DNA of 64,000 nucleotides, from positions 237,716-301,715 of the forward strand of contig NZ_JAKSDZ010000002.1 in assembly GCF_023509475.1 (NCBI RefSeq), written 5' to 3'. Below are positions 27,156 through 35,724 of this stretch, piece after piece (the first letter of the stretch is position 1; each line of letters begins with the position of its first letter). Origin of the DNA: Aestuariirhabdus haliotis (GTDB taxonomy: Bacteria; Pseudomonadota; Gammaproteobacteria; Pseudomonadales; Aestuariirhabdaceae). The notes beneath the pieces are model-generated. The model did not search any database. It was not told where the DNA came from and was given only the letters and a program-made list of their open reading frames with translations. Position numbers and translations under genes: made by a program.

Positions 27156-28610
27156 CTATTCGCCCTTGCCATCACGGCGCTGGAGTCCATATTTGCGCAT
27201 TTTTTCAACCAGCGTGGTGCGTCGTATATGCAATCGTTCTGCCGCTCGGGCTACCACATGATTGCTGTCATCCAGCGCCTGGCGTATCAGGCTGCATTCG
27301 AGATCTGTCAGATATTGCTTTAAGTTCAGGCCATTCACCGGTAACAGCGCCGGCCCATCCGCCAAGGGGGGCCGAGATCCCTGCTGGCCGGCAAACATGT
27401 CGATCAGGTCTGAATTGGTTTCATCCCCTTCGTCAATGTGCCGAAACTTTTTCGGCAATTCCATGGCACCGATAACACCATAGGGATGGGTGATCGCCAA
27501 ACGCTCCACAAGATTTGCCAGCTCCCGTACATTTCCCGGCCAATCGTGCCGACACAGGGACATAATAGCGGCCGAGTTAAAGCGAATTGAACCTCGCTTT
27601 TCGATCTCCATGCGGGAAATCAGTTCGTTAAGTAACAAGGGAATATCTTCTACACGCTCACGCAAGGCAGGCATCTCGATGGGAAAAACGTTCAGACGGT
27701 AATAGAGATCTTCCCGAAAAGTGCCCTCTTCGATCATCTGCTCCAGATTACGATGCGTCGCTGTAATGATCCGGACATCACTGGAAATAGCCTTACTACC
27801 GCCGACCCTCTCGAAATTTTTCTCTTGCAGAACCCGCAGGATTTTTACCTGCATATTCAGCGGCATATCACCAATTTCATCCAGAAACAGCGTTCCTCCC
27901 TGGGCCAACTCAAAGCGACCCGCACGCGCCGCAATGGCTCCGGTAAACGCGCCTTTTTCGTGCCCAAAAAGTTCAGACTCCAGCAATTCGGCGGGAATAG
28001 CGCCACAGTTCACCGGTACAAATGGGCCATTGCGTCGATGGGAACTGAAGTGCAAGTTTCGAGCAACCACCTCTTTACCTGTGCCCGATTCTCCAGTAAT
28101 CAATACCGTGACGTCCTTGTCAGCAACCTGCGTCATCATCTCGCGAACGGTTTGTACATGACGGCTGGTACCTACCAGTGAACGAAATAACTGGACTTCA
28201 CGCTGTACACCCCGCCCTCGGCTTAGATCGTATTGCTCACGGTAGACCTGGGCGCGATGTAGACTATCTTGCAACTTGTTATAGCTTGGAGGCACTTCAA
28301 CGACGGCAATCACCTGTTGCCTCAGACCGTCATCGACACCATCAAGCAGAGAACGCTCACCTAGCATCAATACCGGTACCGCTTCGTTCCAGTCTTTGAG
28401 CTTGGGCAGGATCCCTTTCAAGCCCTCTTTGACTTCACCCAGAACAACCGCTGTCAAATCCGGCTTTTCCTCCAACTCGTTCCAACTCTCTAACCACTCC
28501 TGACCACTACAAGCGAGAGCCTCCTCGCCAAGGAAGTCGAAAATCACTTTTAGATTCTGGCGTCGCTCATCGTTATCATCGATCAAGAGCAGTTTTATAT
28601 CTCGCCACAT
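27156..28610 (-). CDS. fleQ: Flagellar master regulator FleQ
   Basis: FleQ is the NtrC-family master activator of sigma-54 flagellar genes, antagonised by FleN and in Pseudomonas responsive to c-di-GMP. The N-terminal REC-like domain lacks the phospho-acceptor Asp. The LFRS motif at 141-144, used for c-di-GMP binding in P. aeruginosa FleQ, is intact. The AAA+ domain has GESGTGKE (173-180) and GAFTGA (220-225), and a Fis-type HTH ends the 484 residues ([18 protein letters not shown]). It lies between fliT and fleS. Identity is secure; c-di-GMP response is inferred from the motif. Confidence 0.96.
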   Translation of the reverse strand: MWRDIKLLLIDDNDERRQNLKVIFDFLGEEALACSGQEWLESWNELEEKPDLTAVVLGEVKEGLKGILPKLKDWNEAVPVLMLGERSLLDGVDDGLRQQVIAVVEVPPSYNKLQDSLHRAQVYREQYDLSRGRGVQREVQLFRSLVGTSRHVQTVREMMTQVADKDVTVLITGESGTGKEVVARNLHFSSHRRNGPFVPVNCGAIPAELLESELFGHEKGAFTGAIAARAGRFELAQGGTLFLDEIGDMPLNMQVKILRVLQEKNFERVGGSKAISSDVRIITATHRNLEQMIEEGTFREDLYYRLNVFPIEMPALRERVEDIPLLLNELISRMEIEKRGSIRFNSAAIMSLCRHDWPGNVRELANLVERLAITHPYGVIGAMELPKKFRHIDEGDETNSDLIDMFAGQQGSRPPLADGPALLPVNGLNLKQYLTDLECSLIRQALDDSNHVVARAAERLHIRRTTLVEKMRKYGLQRRDGKGE

Positions 28611-28781
28611 AGCCCTGGCGCACTCCTTAAGCAGGTTAACAAGGTATCCATTGAGCTGCTCAACGGCTTACCTAATAGAGCTCTGATTGCACAAAACAGG
28701 GCAAACCAAGCGCTCGAATGAAAAAGTTTCAACAGCAATTACTATGAAGATTAGTCAGTTAGAGTGAGATTGTCAGGAAAC

Positions 28782-28812
28782 ATAATAAAAAAAACAATTT
28801 TTTGACAGTCAA
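28782..28812 (-). promoter_or_regulatory. Possible sigma-70 promoter of fleQ
   Basis: On the minus strand TTGACT (-35) is followed by an A/T-rich spacer and TTTATT (17 bp) or TATTAT (19 bp) as -10. It would give a leader of about 165 bases. FleQ heads the cascade and is sigma-70 driven in Pseudomonas. No good sigma-54 site was found in this roughly 360-bp gap. Confidence 0.4.
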
Positions 28813-28861
28813 AAGCCAACACACACCAAAGCCAATCACGTAGCCCCGTCAGAAATCTGAC
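28800..28861. promoter_or_regulatory. Two palindromes upstream of fleQ (possible operators)
   Basis: TTTTGAC-A-GTCAAAA (28800-28814) overlaps the proposed -35 element. GTCAGA-AA-TCTGAC (28848-28861) has the GTCA...TGAC half-sites and 14-bp length of the Pseudomonas FleQ box, matching ten of its fourteen consensus positions. Autoregulation by FleQ is a reasonable inference; another repressor is possible for the first. Confidence 0.45.
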
Positions 28862-28971
28862 TTTTATATCAGGATCATAGGGTTCGATATATAAGTACTT
28901 TTCCGGCTATTGGTAGAGTGAGGGAGAGCCACCAAGGATATCAGGTGAGAAAAATCCTATCCCCACAAGCA

Positions 28972-29286
28972 TCAAGTTTGGCTATAGGCTCGGGCAGCCT
29001 TGCCGGCTTGACGAGTCCGAACCAACTCCTCCCGCAGATCATCTCGGTGCTGCTGACATCGATTAACCAAGGCTTGATAGCTGTGTTGAAGCTCAATCAA
29101 AGCCTGGCCGAGCGCAGGATCGCTCTGCAAGCGTTCGGACAGTGCTTGCCCTTCCCCAGCCGCCTTCAAAGCCTGACGACACTGGGCATCAAGTGACGTC
29201 AAAGCCTCCCAGTTCTCCTGGGCTAAAGCCTGGTCAATCTGGCTGCAAAGCCTTTGAAAAGACTGGGGCGATGTGGTCACTGACAT
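28972..29286 (-). CDS. fliT: FliT-like flagellar chaperone
   Basis: Short all-helical protein of 104 residues without membrane segments, rich in Gln, Ala and Leu (SQIDQALAQENWEALTSLDAQ). Position downstream of fliS and upstream of fleQ is that of FliT, the FliD export chaperone. Sequence conservation in FliT is low, so the call rests on length, predicted helicity and order. It probably shares the sigma-28 transcript of the preceding fliS. Confidence 0.7.
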   Translation of the reverse strand: MSVTTSPQSFQRLCSQIDQALAQENWEALTSLDAQCRQALKAAGEGQALSERLQSDPALGQALIELQHSYQALVNRCQQHRDDLREELVRTRQAGKAARAYSQT

Positions 29287-29346
29287 AATAACGCTCCAAA
29301 AGGGTACCGATTATTCACAGTTACAGAGTCCGTTGCGGACCGCAGT

Positions 29347-29367
29347 ATAGTGAGATCGGCTCACTAT
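29347..29367. other. Perfect 8-bp hairpin between fliS and fliT
   Basis: ATAGTGAG / CTCACTAT with a 5-base loop lies in the 115-bp gap. There is no T-run on either side, so it may be an attenuator, an RNA processing site or an operator rather than a terminator. Confidence 0.4.
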
Positions 29368-29401
29368 TACGAGTACCCTTATGAGATTTCACTGAAAACG
29401 C

Positions 29402-29791
29402 TCAATCAACCTGATCGGCTATTCCATCCCATCCCTGTTTCACATTGCCTAACAATTGAGCAACTTCATTGATAATTTCAACGTCTGCGGTGCGGTTGGC
29501 CTCGTACAAGCGGCGCACCATATAATCGTAGAGGTCGTTCAGGGTAATGGCAACATCCCCCCCCTTGTCAAAATCCAGAGCCATCTGTAAGCCACCAATA
29601 ATGGCAATGCTTTTACTCAAGAACTGACTGCGCAAGGCATCGTCATTGAGAGAAATCGCTCCCTTGGCCTGAGCCATTCGCTCCAAGCCACCTTCCATCA
29701 GCATCTGGATCAATCGGTGAGGAGAAGCGTCAGTCACACCGGTCTGGGTACGTACATTCTGATAACTTTTAATGGCCGCTGCACTGTTCAT
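29402..29791 (-). CDS. fliS: Flagellin chaperone FliS (second copy)
   Basis: FliS holds flagellin monomers unfolded before export. The 129 residues from the ATG at 29791 show the family pattern YQNVRTQTGVTDASPHRLIQMLMEGGLERMAQAKGAI in outline (HRLIQMLMEGGLERM) and the DLYDYMVRRLYEAN helix. It is the more canonical of two adjacent FliS paralogues. An upstream extension of 13 codons is open but would overlap the sigma-28 -10 region. It has its own sigma-28-type promoter and a terminator separates it from the other fliS. Confidence 0.93.
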   Translation of the reverse strand: MNSAAAIKSYQNVRTQTGVTDASPHRLIQMLMEGGLERMAQAKGAISLNDDALRSQFLSKSIAIIGGLQMALDFDKGGDVAITLNDLYDYMVRRLYEANRTADVEIINEVAQLLGNVKQGWDGIADQVD

Positions 29792-29831
29792 AGTTCGCTC
29801 AATTACCTTAATGAATCGCTCAATACTCAAT

Positions 29832-29858
29832 GTATCGGCTGCCAGCAGATCGACTTTA
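29832..29858 (-). promoter_or_regulatory. Sigma-28-type promoter of fliS (second copy) and fliT
   Basis: On the minus strand TAAAG is followed after exactly 14 bases by GCCGATAC, matching the TAAAGTTT-N11-GCCGATAA consensus with one change in the -10. It lies about 40 bp from the fliS ATG and just downstream of a strong terminator. Confidence 0.72.
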
Positions 29859-29872
29859 ATGATTCCAGACGT

Positions 29873-29900
29873 AAAAAAGAGCCTTGAGGCTCTTTTTAAA
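29873..29900. terminator. Bidirectional Rho-independent terminator between the two fliS genes
   Basis: A 10-bp perfect stem AAAAAGAGCC / GGCTCTTTTT with a TTGA loop, A-tract before and T-tract after, works in either direction. On the minus strand it ends the fliD-fliS transcript. Confidence 0.88.
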
Positions 29901-29955
29901 AAATCATTTTCGAAGTAAAAACTCCAGCAATGTTCGCTTTTACTATATACAGGAG

Positions 29956-30336
29956 TTAAGCCGATTTCATTTGTTCCGCCACACCATCCCAGGCATCACG
30001 CATATCACCCAACAGCTTGCTTACCTCAACCAACGAATCCAGGCTTTGATCAAGATAAAACTGCCCCAACCGTCGCGTCATATAGTCGTAAAGAGCATCC
30101 AGGTTATCGGCTATCTCGCCGCCCTTCTCCATATCCAGAGCCGCCTGAAGAAAGCCGATGATCGTTACTACATCACCCATCAACTCTCCACGCAGCGCCA
30201 TATCCCCTTCTTTATGAGCTAATTGCGCCTGTTCCAGCTTAACAATGGCACCCTGCAATAACTTCTGCACTCTTTGATACGGAGGAATCTCTTGCGCACC
30301 TTCCACACTCTTATACATATCTGCCGGTGATTTCAT
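29956..30336 (-). CDS. FliS family flagellar chaperone (first, divergent copy)
   Basis: A second FliS-family protein of about 126 residues. It retains PPYQRVQKLLQGAIVKLEQAQ, ELMGDVVTIIGFLQAALD and the ALYDYMTRRLGQ helix, but the N-terminal segment and first helix differ from its neighbour. The ATG at 30336 is preferred; a GTG three codons upstream is open. It is 82 bp after fliD and ends before a strong terminator, so it probably shares the fliD sigma-54 promoter. Whether it serves flagellin, FliD or another substrate cannot be read from sequence. Confidence 0.88.
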   Translation of the reverse strand: MKSPADMYKSVEGAQEIPPYQRVQKLLQGAIVKLEQAQLAHKEGDMALRGELMGDVVTIIGFLQAALDMEKGGEIADNLDALYDYMTRRLGQFYLDQSLDSLVEVSKLLGDMRDAWDGVAEQMKSA

Positions 30337-30418
30337 TATCGACACTCGCTATCTTGAACTGTGATAAAACCCGCTCACTTAGACGATTACCAGAACGGGT
30401 TTACAATCATCAAAGAGT

Positions 30419-31852
30419 TTAATCAGAACTTTGCTTAACCACACCCGGCAAGTTTTTCAGCGCACCGGTAATATACTCCAGAGTATTGTTGTACTGCCCG
30501 ACCAATTGATCCATGGCATAGAACTGGCTGTTCAAACGCTCTTCCATCTTCGCCACACGCAAGTTCAATGACAGACGATCATCATCGATCGACTCGATGC
30601 GGTTTTGCAGGCTATCAACCCGCTTACTCAAAACGCCACCGCTGCCTTCATAACTAGCTACGGTCTCACTTAAGCGCCCCATCAAGCCGTTTTCACCCGC
30701 CAAAAATTCACCAACGGCCGAATAATTATTATCCAGTTGATCGGTCAAAACGGAAGAATCCACTTCCAGGCGCCCTTCCTTGGTCGAGGTCACGCCCAGC
30801 TGCGACAAAGCCCCGATGGCTGAATCACCTGTAGGATCAATCAGCTCTGAACGAATCTGGCTAACCAGCTGACGCACCGACGCATCGCCAAGTAGAGCGC
30901 CCGTCACAGGGGCTGTCTCATCACCACCCACAGCCACTACTGCGGTTAGCTCCTTGGTGACATCAATCAGGGCGTTATAGGCCTCTACAAATTCGTTGAT
31001 TCGGCCCTGTGGCCCCGCTTTATCCAGGGCAATTTTGGCACTGACCGTTTTCCCTGCGGCAATATCATCAGCACTTTGCGCCGCTTTCAAGTTCAGGGTC
31101 ACCCCTTCGATGGCATCGCTAATGGTGTTGGAGGAACGGGTTACGGTAAGACCGTCGATTTTTATTACGGCATCGGTCGCTGCAGTTAACTCAAGAGAAC
31201 CGTTTCCACTCAGTGGATCATAGACCAGGTCAGATAAACCGCCCCCAGCATCACCGGCGGCAGAATTACCATCATCATCATTGACGGTTAAACTGAGCTG
31301 ATTGCTTAAACCCTGTTTGTCACTGCTGAGTACTAATCGGGCCCCACTATCGTCGGTCACGATGGTCGCCGTCACGCCCGTATTGTCCGACGCCTCGTTA
31401 ATGGCATCTTTTATACCGGACAGAGTGTTATTGTCAGCACCGACCACAATGTCAAAGCTGTCAGCGCCCTGCCCAATCGTGATTGTCCCTGTACCAATCG
31501 CGGCTTCTGCGTCTGCAAAAGGACCCGTGGCAATTTTTTGCGCCTGGGCAAGCGATTCAACGGAAATATTGTAATTACCTGCGGTTGCTTCTTCCGTGGC
31601 CGTTAGCGTCAGAATATCGGTATCGCTGGATGCTGGCGTACGCTGATTAAACGAACTCAGATCGTCCAAACCATCGACGGCCGTTTTAAAGGCAGATACA
31701 GCGCCCATTAATTGACCCAACCCAGTGATCTGCTCGGTGGTATCACGTTCAATTCGATTAAGTTGAGCCGTCTTGGGTGCCTTTTCGGCATCCACGAGCG
31801 CTTTCACGATGGTTGGAATATCCAGACCTGAGTTAACACCACCTATAGACAC
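30419..31852 (-). CDS. fliD: Flagellar filament cap protein FliD
   Basis: FliD caps the growing filament and folds incoming flagellin. The 477 residues begin with the conserved SIGGVNSGLDIPTIVKALVD and end with coiled-coil segments (DSLQNRIESIDDDRLSLNLRVAKMEERLNSQF in outline), as in the D0/D1 parts of FliD, with a variable middle. It is preceded by a near-perfect sigma-54 site and followed by a divergent fliS. Confidence 0.95.
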   Translation of the reverse strand: MSIGGVNSGLDIPTIVKALVDAEKAPKTAQLNRIERDTTEQITGLGQLMGAVSAFKTAVDGLDDLSSFNQRTPASSDTDILTLTATEEATAGNYNISVESLAQAQKIATGPFADAEAAIGTGTITIGQGADSFDIVVGADNNTLSGIKDAINEASDNTGVTATIVTDDSGARLVLSSDKQGLSNQLSLTVNDDDGNSAAGDAGGGLSDLVYDPLSGNGSLELTAATDAVIKIDGLTVTRSSNTISDAIEGVTLNLKAAQSADDIAAGKTVSAKIALDKAGPQGRINEFVEAYNALIDVTKELTAVVAVGGDETAPVTGALLGDASVRQLVSQIRSELIDPTGDSAIGALSQLGVTSTKEGRLEVDSSVLTDQLDNNYSAVGEFLAGENGLMGRLSETVASYEGSGGVLSKRVDSLQNRIESIDDDRLSLNLRVAKMEERLNSQFYAMDQLVGQYNNTLEYITGALKNLPGVVKQSSD

Positions 31853-31940
31853 GATCTTCTACCTCTTACTATGCGAATGATGCCAAGCAAATGGCTCTTT
31901 CCCCCCAATGGGTCAAATAATTACCGCAAACAATAAAAAG

Positions 31941-31955
31941 GCAATTCCTGTGCCA
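31941..31955 (-). promoter_or_regulatory. Sigma-54 promoter of fliD-fliS
   Basis: Minus-strand TGGCACAGGAATTGC matches the full consensus TGGCAC-N5-TTGC. It is about 90 bp upstream of the fliD ATG and is the best sigma-54 site in the window. Confidence 0.85.
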
Positions 31956-32087
31956 GCCCTGTGTTCGAAGTCTTTGCTCCTGGTTAGAATTACTCAAGGA
32001 TGGGTCTTGAAAAAGACTACACCTTCGGGCAACACGGCAAAGTCAATGGCCTGAATTTTAAGGCCTTGGCCTCAAACAACTGCTCTA

Positions 32088-32504
32088 TCAAGCCTTGGCT
32101 TCAAATAACAAACTGCGGGCTTCGGTTAATCGTTCAGCCAGCGCTAAGGCTTCCTCAGAAGGGATCTGTCGAATCATTTCCCCGGTTTTTCGATCCGTTA
32201 CCTGAACCACAACCTTGCCAGCATCATCGTCAACTTTGAAATTCAAATCTCGACGGATATCCTGCACAAAATCGTTGAGATCCGATACGGCATTATCCAC
32301 GTCAACACGGTCCGTTTGCTGCTGTTCGCGTTCAGCCTGTGTCTCTCTCTTTGCACGAGCCTGCTGCAAAGCATCGGCCTCTGACGCTTGTGAAACCGGT
32401 GCAGCTTTCGGCTGCTGGACGACCTGATCGGCAACTTTGATCTTGCTACTTGCCGCTACGTCGACGCCAACCGAAGCCGCGCCTATTGTGCTATTAACGT
32501 CCAT
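32088..32504 (-). CDS. flaG: FlaG family flagellar protein
   Basis: FlaG-family proteins influence filament length and lie between fliC and fliD in Pseudomonas-like genomes. The 138-residue protein has a low-complexity N-terminus and the conserved C-terminal FlaG block LNFKVDDDAGKVVVQVTDRKTGEMIRQIPSEEAL in outline (VQVTDRKTGEMIRQIPSEE). It lies 80 bp after fliC; no separate promoter was recognised. Confidence 0.92.
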   Translation of the reverse strand: MDVNSTIGAASVGVDVAASSKIKVADQVVQQPKAAPVSQASEADALQQARAKRETQAEREQQQTDRVDVDNAVSDLNDFVQDIRRDLNFKVDDDAGKVVVQVTDRKTGEMIRQIPSEEALALAERLTEARSLLFEAKA

Positions 32505-32531
32505 AACTCACCTCTTTGCACCGTCTTATGC

Positions 32532-32562
32532 GAACAGGGAAGAGGTTGCCCTCTTCCCGTTC
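32532..32562. terminator. Hairpin downstream of fliC
   Basis: A 9-bp perfect stem GGGAAGAGG / CCTCTTCCC with a 4-base loop, extended by GAAC/GTTC around one bulged base, lies about 20 bp after the fliC stop. It has no T-run, so partial read-through into flaG is likely. Confidence 0.65.
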
Positions 32563-32583
32563 AGTCTAGCGCAAAGCGCTCTA

Positions 32584-34074
32584 TTAGCCTAACAGTGACA
32601 GTACGGCCTGTGGCAACTGGTTAGCCTGAGCTAACACAGAGGTACCGGCCTGCTGAAGCACCTGGTTTTTTGCCAGCTCTGAGGTTTCAGCGGCGTAGTC
32701 GGTATCTTTGATCCGGCTACGGGCCGCAGAAGCGTTCTCGGAGATGCTTTGCAGGTTGGAGATGGTGTTCTCAAACCGGTTTTGCACCGCACCAAGATCA
32801 GCTCGCTGTCCATCGATCTGCTGGATCGCATTATCGACAACAAAGATGGCTTGTTGAGCACCGTACGCTGTACTGATATCGATATCAGCAGCATTGCTCA
32901 GCGCACCTGTAGCGGCAGACAGGAATTCCAGAGGATCACCACCACCTGCGGCTGCGATTGAGTAGGTATTAGGTGAATCAAGCTGCACGGCACCCGTAGC
33001 TACAGCTGATGCAGCCGTTACTGCTACAGTAGTACCCAGCACCGTTGAACCGTCGGTCGGGTCATAAGTACCCAGCGTTGCAGTTGCACCACCGGCCGCG
33101 TTAGCACCGGTAACAGACACACTGGAACCGTCAGCCGCGGTTAAACGAATGCTGCCATCGTTTTGTAAGGTAGCCGTCAAGCCAGAGCCACCGGCGTTGT
33201 TTACGGCGTTAACAACCGTCTCAGCATCGGCCACACCGACCAAGTCGATCAACGTATCAGCGGTACCAGGAGTACCGGCGGTCGCCAAAGTAGTGGTATC
33301 GTCTTTGTAAACACCAATACTCAGGTCGATGGTAGCGGCACCACCAACAGCCAAAGCCAGATTCGCATCGGTACGCGCCGTTGCTTTAACACCAGATTCG
33401 GTAGCGTTGATCTTGTTAGAAATTTCTCGGGCCGTATCCTGAGCCAGAATACCCTGGGTGGTAAATACCTTACCGCCAGCGTTGATATCAAAGCTGTCCG
33501 CAGTAAAAGTACCAGCTGCGGTTGCCAGACCAGCGACGGTACCCTCACCCTGCACCTGATAGGAACCGATGTCGGTAGCCGAGGCACTGTTGAGGGTAAT
33601 ACCGATGGTTTCATAAGCCTGGGCACCCACCTGGAAGTCGGAAGTACCAAAGCTACCATCGAGCAACTTACGACCACCGAAGGTGGTGGTGTCAGCGATA
33701 CGGGTCAATTCAGCCTGCAATGCCGCCACTTCTTTTTGCAGTGCCGCACGATCAGTGGAGTCGTTAGAACCGTTAGCGGACTGGATAGAGAGGTCACGCA
33801 TACGCTGCAGAATATCGGTAGACTGCTGCAACGCACCTTCAGCGGTTTGCGACAGGGAAATACCGTCATTCGCATTACGAGTCGCCTGATTAAGACCATT
33901 GATCTGAGAGGTCAAACGGTCAGATATCTGCAAGCCCGCTGCGTCATCTTTTGCACTGTTGATACGAAAGCCGGTAGACAGTCTTTGCAAGGACACGTCC
34001 AGGGCATCTGAAGAATTAGTGAGGTTACGCTGAGTGTTCAGCGACGCCACATTGGTTTGTACTGTTAAAGCCAT
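32584..34074 (-). CDS. fliC: Flagellin FliC
   Basis: Major filament subunit. From the ATG at 34074, behind AGGAG, the protein has 496 residues: conserved N-terminal D0/D1 ([38 protein letters not shown]), a variable central region of about 200 residues rich in Ala, Thr and Gly, and conserved C-terminal D1/D0 ending [16 protein letters not shown]. It is the only flagellin gene in the window, and no glycosylation genes lie next to it. A sigma-28 promoter is 85 bp upstream. Confidence 0.97.
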   Translation of the reverse strand: MALTVQTNVASLNTQRNLTNSSDALDVSLQRLSTGFRINSAKDDAAGLQISDRLTSQINGLNQATRNANDGISLSQTAEGALQQSTDILQRMRDLSIQSANGSNDSTDRAALQKEVAALQAELTRIADTTTFGGRKLLDGSFGTSDFQVGAQAYETIGITLNSASATDIGSYQVQGEGTVAGLATAAGTFTADSFDINAGGKVFTTQGILAQDTAREISNKINATESGVKATARTDANLALAVGGAATIDLSIGVYKDDTTTLATAGTPGTADTLIDLVGVADAETVVNAVNNAGGSGLTATLQNDGSIRLTAADGSSVSVTGANAAGGATATLGTYDPTDGSTVLGTTVAVTAASAVATGAVQLDSPNTYSIAAAGGGDPLEFLSAATGALSNAADIDISTAYGAQQAIFVVDNAIQQIDGQRADLGAVQNRFENTISNLQSISENASAARSRIKDTDYAAETSELAKNQVLQQAGTSVLAQANQLPQAVLSLLG

Positions 34075-34158
34075 GATGTTATCTCCTGTAATCCCGTGCC
34101 TGGACGGCGCGGTTAACCATTTGCCAATTGGCAAGCGTTTTTTCTACATACAATCTCT

Positions 34159-34185
34159 GTATCGGCGCCTTGGGAGATCACTTTA
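34159..34185 (-). promoter_or_regulatory. Sigma-28 promoter of fliC
   Basis: Minus-strand TAAAG, 14-base spacer, GCCGATAC: a match to the FliA consensus with one mismatch in -10. The predicted leader of about 75 bases includes the AGGAG site. The rest of the gap up to flgL (34405) shows only AT-rich sequence. Confidence 0.8.
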
Positions 34186-34404
34186 GGGAAAAGTGTAACT
34201 TTTTTGATCAATTTTATTTTTCTTTATTTATCAATACCTTAAAACAACCCCATACAATCAAACACCTGACAGGCTGGATAGCATGGGCTACCAGCGACAG
34301 CAAACAGGCGGATTTTCGGGCTTGAAAGCGGTAAAACATTTTGAATGACGACAAGAGCAACCCACCGCATGCAGCTCGGCTCCTTACCGTCGATGCTCGG
34401 ATCA

Positions 34405-35679
34405 TTACAATCGGCTAAAGAGGTTTAGTCCGCTGATCTTAACGAAGCTCTGCTGGGCCGCTTCAAGAATCACACTTTGAAACGAAAGTCTGGAGAGAGC
34501 TTCGGCATAATCCAGATCTTCCAGGTCGGACTGTAACGACTGATTGATCAGCTTTACATCCTCATGAGAGGTTCGGGTGGAATCTACCACATTCAAACGG
34601 GCACCCACTTCTGTTCGCACCTCCAAAACCGATCCCAAACCATTACTCAGATTTTGCAAGGCTAGGCCAACACCATAGTCGGTTGCAGCTTGGCGCTCGA
34701 CCGAAGTTCCGTAACCTCTGAGTGTGTCGGCCAACATTTTGGTGGTATCCAACAACCCAATTTTTTCCTGGCGGGTGATGTCGATCTGATCGCCAGCAGC
34801 CGGCGAACCCGCTACGGTGAGTTTTTCACCCATAGCGGCGATGGTAATCTCCAGGTCACCATCGGTGTTCAATACCACATCTCCTGCAGGCAGTGCCACA
34901 CCGGGCGCAGGGTTATTAGCGTCAATCAAAAAGACATCGTAACCTGAGGGAATCAACGGATTGGGGGTAAAACTCAAAGACGCTTGTTGCGGTTGACCAA
35001 CCAGCGTATCGAAGTAGGCATCAAATTGAGCGCTATCCAGCAACTCCACCTTGTTCACCCCCGAAACACCACTGTTAGGAGTCCCTTGAGAGACCAGTAC
35101 TCGGGTTTCATTGGGAACATCAGCAAAAATCTCCTTGCCATTATCGGTAATCGGCAAGTAAGACGAACTGGCAATCTGCACTTCACGCTGTCCCTCGTCA
35201 CCGTTATAAACAAAGCTGTTACTTACCGGATCAAAGCTAAAGGGTTCTTGCTTACCCTGGTTACCACCGAAAATATATTCTCCTCGCGAGTTACGAGAAT
35301 TAAGCAGATCCAGCATTTCATCCAGCCGTTCTTCTACTTCTATAGCCAGAGCTTCCTTGTCGGTAGCATCTTGAGCACCATCGCCGGCCTGAACCGCAAT
35401 TTCCTGCAACCGGAAAATGATATTCTCGACACTATTAAGAATGGACTCCTCGTTCTGCAAGCTGCCTTCGGCTGCATCAAGGTTCGACAGGTATTCATCC
35501 AATCGGCCTCGTTCTTGTGACAATTGCAACAGGCGAGTTGAAGCTACAGGATCATCGGCGGGCGTCAACAAGCGTTTACCCGAAGAGATCTGCTCCTGGG
35601 TACGAGTCACATTGCTGTAGTTGTTTTGTATTCCACTGACACCATTATTGTATGCCTGGATGGATGAAATACGCATCAT
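34405..35679 (-). CDS. flgL: Flagellar hook-filament junction protein FlgL (HAP3)
   Basis: FlgL connects hook and filament with FlgK. The 424 residues begin MMRISSIQAYNNGVSGIQNNY and contain the flagellin-like N-terminal helix (TRTQEQISSGKRLLTPADDPVASTRLLQL in outline) and C-terminal helix ending AAQQSFVKISGLNLFSRL. It lies 45 bp after flgK and no separate promoter is seen, consistent with a flgKL operon. Confidence 0.95.
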   Translation of the reverse strand: MMRISSIQAYNNGVSGIQNNYSNVTRTQEQISSGKRLLTPADDPVASTRLLQLSQERGRLDEYLSNLDAAEGSLQNEESILNSVENIIFRLQEIAVQAGDGAQDATDKEALAIEVEERLDEMLDLLNSRNSRGEYIFGGNQGKQEPFSFDPVSNSFVYNGDEGQREVQIASSSYLPITDNGKEIFADVPNETRVLVSQGTPNSGVSGVNKVELLDSAQFDAYFDTLVGQPQQASLSFTPNPLIPSGYDVFLIDANNPAPGVALPAGDVVLNTDGDLEITIAAMGEKLTVAGSPAAGDQIDITRQEKIGLLDTTKMLADTLRGYGTSVERQAATDYGVGLALQNLSNGLGSVLEVRTEVGARLNVVDSTRTSHEDVKLINQSLQSDLEDLDYAEALSRLSFQSVILEAAQQSFVKISGLNLFSRL

Positions 35680-35724
35680 AGTTAACCTGCTCTCTTAATG
35701 GTCACGTAACTGACCTCAAATACC

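Noticed and set aside
34075..34404. Flagellin glycosylation genes between fliC and flgL
   Set aside because: The gap is too short and contains only the sigma-28 promoter and AT-rich sequence.
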